Origin: Candidatus Omnitrophota bacterium
Lineage (GTDB): Bacteria > Omnitrophota > Koll11 > Pluralincolimonadales > Pluralincolimonadaceae
Length of the DNA stretch: 11,288 nucleotides
Reading direction: 5' to 3'
NCBI GenBank assembly: GCA_022709465.1
Contig: JAKLIT010000039.1
Coordinates: 1-11,288 of the forward strand
Shown here: in pieces, positions 6,903 to 11,288 of the stretch
How the letters are laid out: the number at the start of each line of letters is the position of its first letter
Numbering within the stretch: the stretch's first letter is position 1
Made by a program: the position numbers and the translations under genes
Notes under the pieces: model-generated
Database searches by the model: none
Told to the model about the DNA's origin: nothing
Seen by the model: the letters and a program-made list of their open reading frames with translations, nothing else

Positions 6903-9900
6903 ATGAAAAATCGACGTAGTAAAATATTACTGGTAGCCGCGTTCCTAGCGTTTTTAGCGGTCTTTATTTCTGCGACGGACACGCATGCCGAGGCGCTGTC
7001 TCTGCGCCAAGCGGTTGATACCGCGGTAAAGAACAGCCCCGACATAGACATATCTAACTTGGAGAAGCAGAGGTCGGATTACAGGTTCAAGTCCAAAGCG
7101 GCGGATATGTTGCCGCGTATCAGCAACTTCACGCGTTACTCGAGCGATGAATACTCAAGTGATTCTGCAAACAAGGGATGGCTCGTAAGCGAACAGTTTG
7201 TCCAGCCAATATGGAAAGGCGGCAGGCTCTACTACACTAAAGAACTTTACAGGAACCTGAAGGACGTCGCTTCCGTAAGGGCGGCGATAAAGGAACTCGA
7301 TATCGTCTTTGAGGTAAAAAAGGCGTTCTTCGATGCGATGAAATATTCGGAACTGCTGAAGGTAAGCGAAGAGATAGAAAAAGTAGTGAGCAGCCATTAC
7401 GAAAACGTGGATAAGATGTACAGGCAGGGGCTTGTGCCGAAGGTGGATGTGCTTAAAACAAAATCGATACTCGACAAAGCCCAGCTGGAGCATGTGCAGA
7501 TACTGAATGAATACTTCCTTTCCAAGAACCGGCTTAACCATGTCCTCAATGTTCCCCTCGATAACGACTATGACCTGGAGTATCCGGCGCATAATCTCGA
7601 TGTAAGCCTCACGATGGAAGAGGCGACAAATATATGCCTCGCGAGGAACCCGGCGATGGCCGAGCAAACCCTGAAGGAAAAGAATGCCGGAACGGAAGCG
7701 AAGATCGCAAGGTCCGAGCTCTTTCCCGAGGTCGACGCGTACGGCAAGATAGGGAACAAATTCGACTCGTCAGACGCCGGCACTGAAAGGTCGATGGGCG
7801 TGATGGTCAATTTCGATATATGGGACTGGGGCAAGAGCTATAACGAGATGAAAGCGTCCGAGTTAGGGTATCAGCAGGCAAAGAAAGAATACGGCATTAC
7901 GGTCAATAGGTTGACGCTCGACGTTAGGAACGCCTATACCGATTACGATATCTCGCTCAAGAGGATCGCCGCCGCTAAACGTTTCTTCAACAGCATAAGC
8001 GAGGAGTTCAGCAAGCAGCTCTCCCGCTTTAATAACGGGCAGGCGACTAACCAGGATGTGCTCGACGCCGAAGCGCTTTATGCGAAAGCCGGGTTCGAAC
8101 TTATGGAGTCATATGCTTCCAGCGGGCTCAAGAAAGGCGCGCTTGAAAGGGCCATAGGGATCGGCGATATTTCGGAAGTATCCAACCGTCCGTCGGTTTT
8201 TGAAAGTGACATGGAGTTCCTGTCATATGTGGAAAACAGGGCGTTCCTGTATTTCGCATGCGAGCAGAATAAGAAGACGGGTTTGTTCAGGGATACCTCG
8301 GGCGGAGGTGATTCGAGCATCGCTTCAACCGGGTTCGGCCTTGCGGCCCTTTGCATCGGCGTAGAGAACGGCTGGATGCAGTCAGAAGAAGCAAGAAGCC
8401 GCGCGCTTAAGTGCCTAAAGACGCTCGACGCGCTTGACAACAGGAAAGACGGGTTCTTTTATCATTTTCTGCAGATAGATACCGGCAAAAGGGCCGGTAC
8501 GTCGGAGGTATCGACCGTGGATACCGCTATCCTGTTATACGGAGTTATCGCGGTTTCTGAGTATTTCGGGGGAGAGGTGAGCGAGCTCGGATATAAACTG
8601 GTGAGTTCGGTCGCATGGCGCAATATGATAGACAGCGACGGCCGGATATTCATGGGCTGGACTCCCGAGGACAAGATGATGAAGGCAAAATGGAATTATT
8701 ACACCGATGAAATACTTTTGATGGCCATACTCGCGCTGGGGACGGACGAGAAGGCCCCCGAAAACGTATTTAGCAATTTTGCGAAACAAAAGAAACATTA
8801 CAAGGATTTCGACCCGTTTATTGTCAGTTGGACCGGATCACTTTTCACATACCAGTACGCGAACATATGGATAGATTTCAGGAACATGGCCGATAAAGAG
8901 GGCATCAACTGGTATGAAAATTCAAGAAAGGCCGCAAAAGCCCAGGTAGCGTATTGCGCGGATAACGCCGATAAGTATTCCAGTTTTAAGGACGGGGCAT
9001 GGGGCATATCATCCAGCGAGACAGAGGACGGATACACAATGGCGATGGGGGCAGTGCCCTGCGGAGAGGTTAGGCCGGAGTTCGACGGCACGGTGTCTAT
9101 ATGCGGTTCCGTAGGTTCAATGGTGTTCACTCCGTTCGATTCGATGAGGGCGGCAAAATATTATTACTCGAGGCCCGATCTTTGGGGCAGATATGGGCTT
9201 AAGAACGCTTACAACGACGATAAAGGATGGATATCCAACACGTCTTTCGGGATAGACACGGGGCTGATGCTCCTTTCCCTGGAAAATTTCAGGAGCGGGC
9301 TTATCTGGAAACTGGTAAACGGGTCGCCGGTAATTCAGAAAGGTTTTAAGAGGGCAGGATTATCGGTATCGGCCGATATCATGCCGGCAGCTTGCCAGGA
9401 GAGCGGAACGGCATTGTCGGGCGCCCGGGGGGAGTTCAACCGCATCGAAGGATTGCTCCTGAAGGACGGCCTTGATTCCGCAAAGAGCTATTTTGCCGGC
9501 TCGGAAAAAGCTTACGCCGGGATAATCAAAGATATTTCACTTTTGGACGCCGGAAAACTCACGCCTGGCGATAAAGCGGATAACCTGTTCATGCTCATGG
9601 TCATATCGCTGAGGAAACCCGGATACCTTTCATTCGATAAGATAAAACAGGATTACCTTTCTGTCGTAGAGGCCAATTATGCCCTTGCGGACGTGAAAAA
9701 GGCATTCCTGGAACACGTAGTGTACATGAGCGAGTCCGGTTTCGGCAAGGCCGCGGATTCCCTGATAGACGGCCTGGCATCGGATAAGGATCCCGGTGAT
9801 TTCTATCGCGAAACCGGAGAATACGCGCTATCGGACGGTAAGCCGAGTATCGCGTTCCCGTTTTTTTCAAGGTATCTTGCGGCAATATACAGCAAAGAGG

Positions 9901-10469
9901 GGCCTGATAAATGCGCCAATGAATCGATGAGATTGGAGGAAGTTTTCAGAAGCAAGGGATACCCATACTATTCGGGTCGCCTTGAGATGGTAAGGCTCAA
10001 GATAGCGCTTGAGAGCGCCGAAGACCAGTCGGCCGTTATCGATTCAATCAAGGGCAGGGCGGCTTCATTATACCGCCAGGGTTCGGTTTTAGAAGCGATA
10101 GAGCTGTATGAGTTGGTGTATAATACAGGAAGAGACAAGGAGTCACTCCTGACGATCGGGGATATATACCTTGAAAGCGGGAAATACGAGACAGCTTTGC
10201 GGAAATACCAGGAATATCCCGAAGCCGACGAAAATCCCGAAATATTATTCAAGATGGCCTTATGTAACCGCAAGATGGGTGAAAATTCCGCCGCGTATTC
10301 ACTGTTCAAGAAGATAGAATTTAAGTTTAAAGAATCGGATTATTACGACGATACGCTTTATTATATCGGTACTCTTAACAAAGAGGCGGGTTTATTCGAA
10401 GAGAGCGAGAGATATTTTGAAAAGCTCCGGTCTGAAAAGCCCGGTAGTGAATACGTGGTTTCTGAATAA
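6903..10469 (+). CDS. TolC-like channel fused to GH144-type glucanase and TPRs
   Basis: This 1188-residue protein has four parts. A signal peptide (1-29, likely cleaved after THA) leads a complete TolC-type outer-membrane factor (about 30-420). Both internal repeats are visible, one starting near SLRQAVDTAVKNSPDI (33-48), the other near MEEATNICLARNPAMAEQ (238-255). A glycoamylase/GH144-like domain follows (about 437-820), with STVDTAILLYGV (537-548), YYTDEILLMAILALG (599-613), GSLFTYQYANIWIDFR (645-660), WGISSSETEDGY (700-711), FDGTVSICGSVGSMVFTP (727-744) and FGIDTGLMLLSLENFRSG (782-799). A helical region (about 822-1045) without recognised motifs precedes about four TPRs (1050-1180). GH144 includes endo-beta-1,2-glucanases; which acidic residues are catalytic here I cannot say. 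The TolC C-terminus faces the periplasm, so the hydrolase and TPRs should too. It starts one base after the adaptor stop with no clear Shine-Dalgarno, which suggests translational coupling. One uninterrupted frame spans all parts. Confidence 0.85.
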   Translation: MKNRRSKILLVAAFLAFLAVFISATDTHAEALSLRQAVDTAVKNSPDIDISNLEKQRSDYRFKSKAADMLPRISNFTRYSSDEYSSDSANKGWLVSEQFVQPIWKGGRLYYTKELYRNLKDVASVRAAIKELDIVFEVKKAFFDAMKYSELLKVSEEIEKVVSSHYENVDKMYRQGLVPKVDVLKTKSILDKAQLEHVQILNEYFLSKNRLNHVLNVPLDNDYDLEYPAHNLDVSLTMEEATNICLARNPAMAEQTLKEKNAGTEAKIARSELFPEVDAYGKIGNKFDSSDAGTERSMGVMVNFDIWDWGKSYNEMKASELGYQQAKKEYGITVNRLTLDVRNAYTDYDISLKRIAAAKRFFNSISEEFSKQLSRFNNGQATNQDVLDAEALYAKAGFELMESYASSGLKKGALERAIGIGDISEVSNRPSVFESDMEFLSYVENRAFLYFACEQNKKTGLFRDTSGGGDSSIASTGFGLAALCIGVENGWMQSEEARSRALKCLKTLDALDNRKDGFFYHFLQIDTGKRAGTSEVSTVDTAILLYGVIAVSEYFGGEVSELGYKLVSSVAWRNMIDSDGRIFMGWTPEDKMMKAKWNYYTDEILLMAILALGTDEKAPENVFSNFAKQKKHYKDFDPFIVSWTGSLFTYQYANIWIDFRNMADKEGINWYENSRKAAKAQVAYCADNADKYSSFKDGAWGISSSETEDGYTMAMGAVPCGEVRPEFDGTVSICGSVGSMVFTPFDSMRAAKYYYSRPDLWGRYGLKNAYNDDKGWISNTSFGIDTGLMLLSLENFRSGLIWKLVNGSPVIQKGFKRAGLSVSADIMPAACQESGTALSGARGEFNRIEGLLLKDGLDSAKSYFAGSEKAYAGIIKDISLLDAGKLTPGDKADNLFMLMVISLRKPGYLSFDKIKQDYLSVVEANYALADVKKAFLEHVVYMSESGFGKAADSLIDGLASDKDPGDFYRETGEYALSDGKPSIAFPFFSRYLAAIYSKEGPDKCANESMRLEEVFRSKGYPYYSGRLEMVRLKIALESAEDQSAVIDSIKGRAASLYRQGSVLEAIELYELVYNTGRDKESLLTIGDIYLESGKYETALRKYQEYPEADENPEILFKMALCNRKMGENSAAYSLFKKIEFKFKESDYYDDTLYYIGTLNKEAGLFEESERYFEKLRSEKPGSEYVVSE

Positions 10470-10474
10470 GGAGG
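10468..10474 (+). promoter_or_regulatory. Strong Shine-Dalgarno site of the last gene
   Basis: AAGGAGG overlaps the stop codon of the TolC fusion gene and lies four bases before the ATG at 10479. It is the strongest ribosome-binding site in the window and supports the start of the partial last gene. Confidence 0.75.
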
Positions 10475-10478
10475 TAAA

Positions 10479-11288
10479 ATGCGACGTTTCAATATTGCCA
10501 GATTTTGCATAGTTTGTATGATTTCCGTGCTATATCTTGCTGTTTGTCGGCCATCGTTGCCCGCCCAGACCGTTATTACCGGGCCTTCTTCATCTGAAAA
10601 AGCGCAAAGCGAGGCAAACAAAGCCGAAGCCCAGGCGTTGCTCAATAAAGTTCTCAATAAGATAAGGGAGTATGAATTAGTCCAGCCGTCGGTTATACCT
10701 TATGGGTTAAGAGTGTTTGTGACGCTTCCGGTCGTTAACCCTGATGTTATAAAGATAATGAACGACAACGGAATATCAATCGCGACATATTTAAGATACC
10801 GCGAGGCAAGGCTTCAAGACGGGGGTACAGAGCAGGCCCTGGATAATTGGATAGTAGGGTTGCAGAGGGAGGCCTACGGGCAGCCCGCGGCTTCAGGACA
10901 GGATATCCAAAACGACATCATAAGCCAATCCGGAACGGCAAGCGAAGGCGGAAGCAGCAATAAGAACGAGTATTATAATCCCGGAGATTTCGGGACTCAG
11001 GGGCAGGGCGAGAGCATCTTCGATCTTTCGCTCGACGATTATGTCAAGAACCACGGTTTGCCGGAAGGGCTTTCCTTCGATGACATGCTGGCGCTCGGTA
11101 TATTTAATGACGCGCAAGCGGAAACAAGAAATGACGAGTATGATAGGTCCGGTCCGCGGGACGGCAGCGAGGCAGGAAACCAGCGAGGCGAAACGAATAA
11201 CCAGGGCACTCAAGGAACGGATGCCTCCGGGGACGCTACGAACCAGGATAATACAGACGAGAACTGCACCACCGATGACCCCGGAGAG
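10479..11288 (+). CDS. Exported protein with acidic low-complexity tail (3' partial)
   Basis: The frame is open for 270 codons and runs off the right edge with no stop. It begins MRRFNIARF, followed by a hydrophobic core (about 10-24) and a likely signal-peptidase site near LPA (28-30), so the product is exported. Residues about 40-135 form an ordered, mostly helical region (for example LLNKVLNKIREYEL and DNWIVGLQREAYGQ). From about 140 on, the protein is rich in Gly, Ser, Asn, Gln, Asp and Glu. A short ordered island is FDLSLDDYVKNHGLPEGLSF (about 182-201). The tail after about 218 is strongly acidic, Asn/Gln/Thr-rich and probably disordered. I do not recognise the family. It sits nine bases after the TolC fusion gene in the same operon, so a role at the cell surface or with the exported glycan is plausible but unproven. 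Confidence 0.8.
   Translation, partial: MRRFNIARFCIVCMISVLYLAVCRPSLPAQTVITGPSSSEKAQSEANKAEAQALLNKVLNKIREYELVQPSVIPYGLRVFVTLPVVNPDVIKIMNDNGISIATYLRYREARLQDGGTEQALDNWIVGLQREAYGQPAASGQDIQNDIISQSGTASEGGSSNKNEYYNPGDFGTQGQGESIFDLSLDDYVKNHGLPEGLSFDDMLALGIFNDAQAETRNDEYDRSGPRDGSEAGNQRGETNNQGTQGTDASGDATNQDNTDENCTTDDPGE

Noticed and set aside
7155..7667. Reverse-strand open frame of 170 codons inside the TolC-like part
   Set aside because: There is no domain similarity that I can see, and it is fully antisense to the conserved channel region.
10893..11213. Reverse-strand open frame near the right edge
   Set aside because: The forward frame from 10479 has a strong ribosome-binding site, a signal peptide and 270 uninterrupted codons; the reverse frame is its shadow.

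Overview
The window looks like chromosome of a Gram-negative (two-membrane) bacterium. It encodes a HlyD-type periplasmic adaptor, a TolC-type outer-membrane channel and a Tat (twin-arginine) signal. Very frequent ATA (Ile) and AGG (Arg) codons and tightly packed genes remind me of uncultured lineages such as Omnitrophota, but that placement is inference. There are seven protein-coding genes, of which the first is cut by the left edge and the last by the right edge. I see no rRNA, tRNA, CRISPR array or insertion sequence.

Left part (about 1-4300, GC-rich). A forward operon holds an AmrS-type radical SAM enzyme (AmmeMemoRadiSam system), a 53-residue Tat-signal mini-protein whose tail resembles the usual N-terminus of AmrS, and a long-chain polyprenyl diphosphate synthase. 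A reverse-strand gene converges on it with a 25-bp overlap. That gene encodes a large membrane protein with a spermidine-synthase-like domain between two membrane regions. Several aspartates expected of an active aminopropyltransferase are missing.

Centre (4301-4401). A 101-bp AT-rich divergent intergenic region carries candidate promoters for both directions. Base composition drops clearly here.

Right part (4402-11288, lower GC). A tight forward operon encodes (1) a membrane family-2 glycosyltransferase closely resembling the OpgH/MdoH beta-glucan synthase, (2) a HlyD-type adaptor one base downstream, (3) a 1188-residue fusion of a complete TolC-like channel, a GH144-type 'glycoamylase' domain (a family known for endo-beta-1,2-glucanase activity) and C-terminal TPRs, and (4) an exported protein with an acidic, low-complexity tail, cut by the window end. 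OpgH makes beta-1,2-linked glucan and GH144 cleaves it, so the simplest reading is a synthase-dependent system that makes, trims and exports a beta-glucan across both membranes. It would parallel cellulose (Bcs), alginate (Alg) and PNAG (Pga) export but use a HlyD/TolC conduit with a glycosyltransferase in place of an ABC transporter. I know of no characterised system with this architecture. It is the main finding here.
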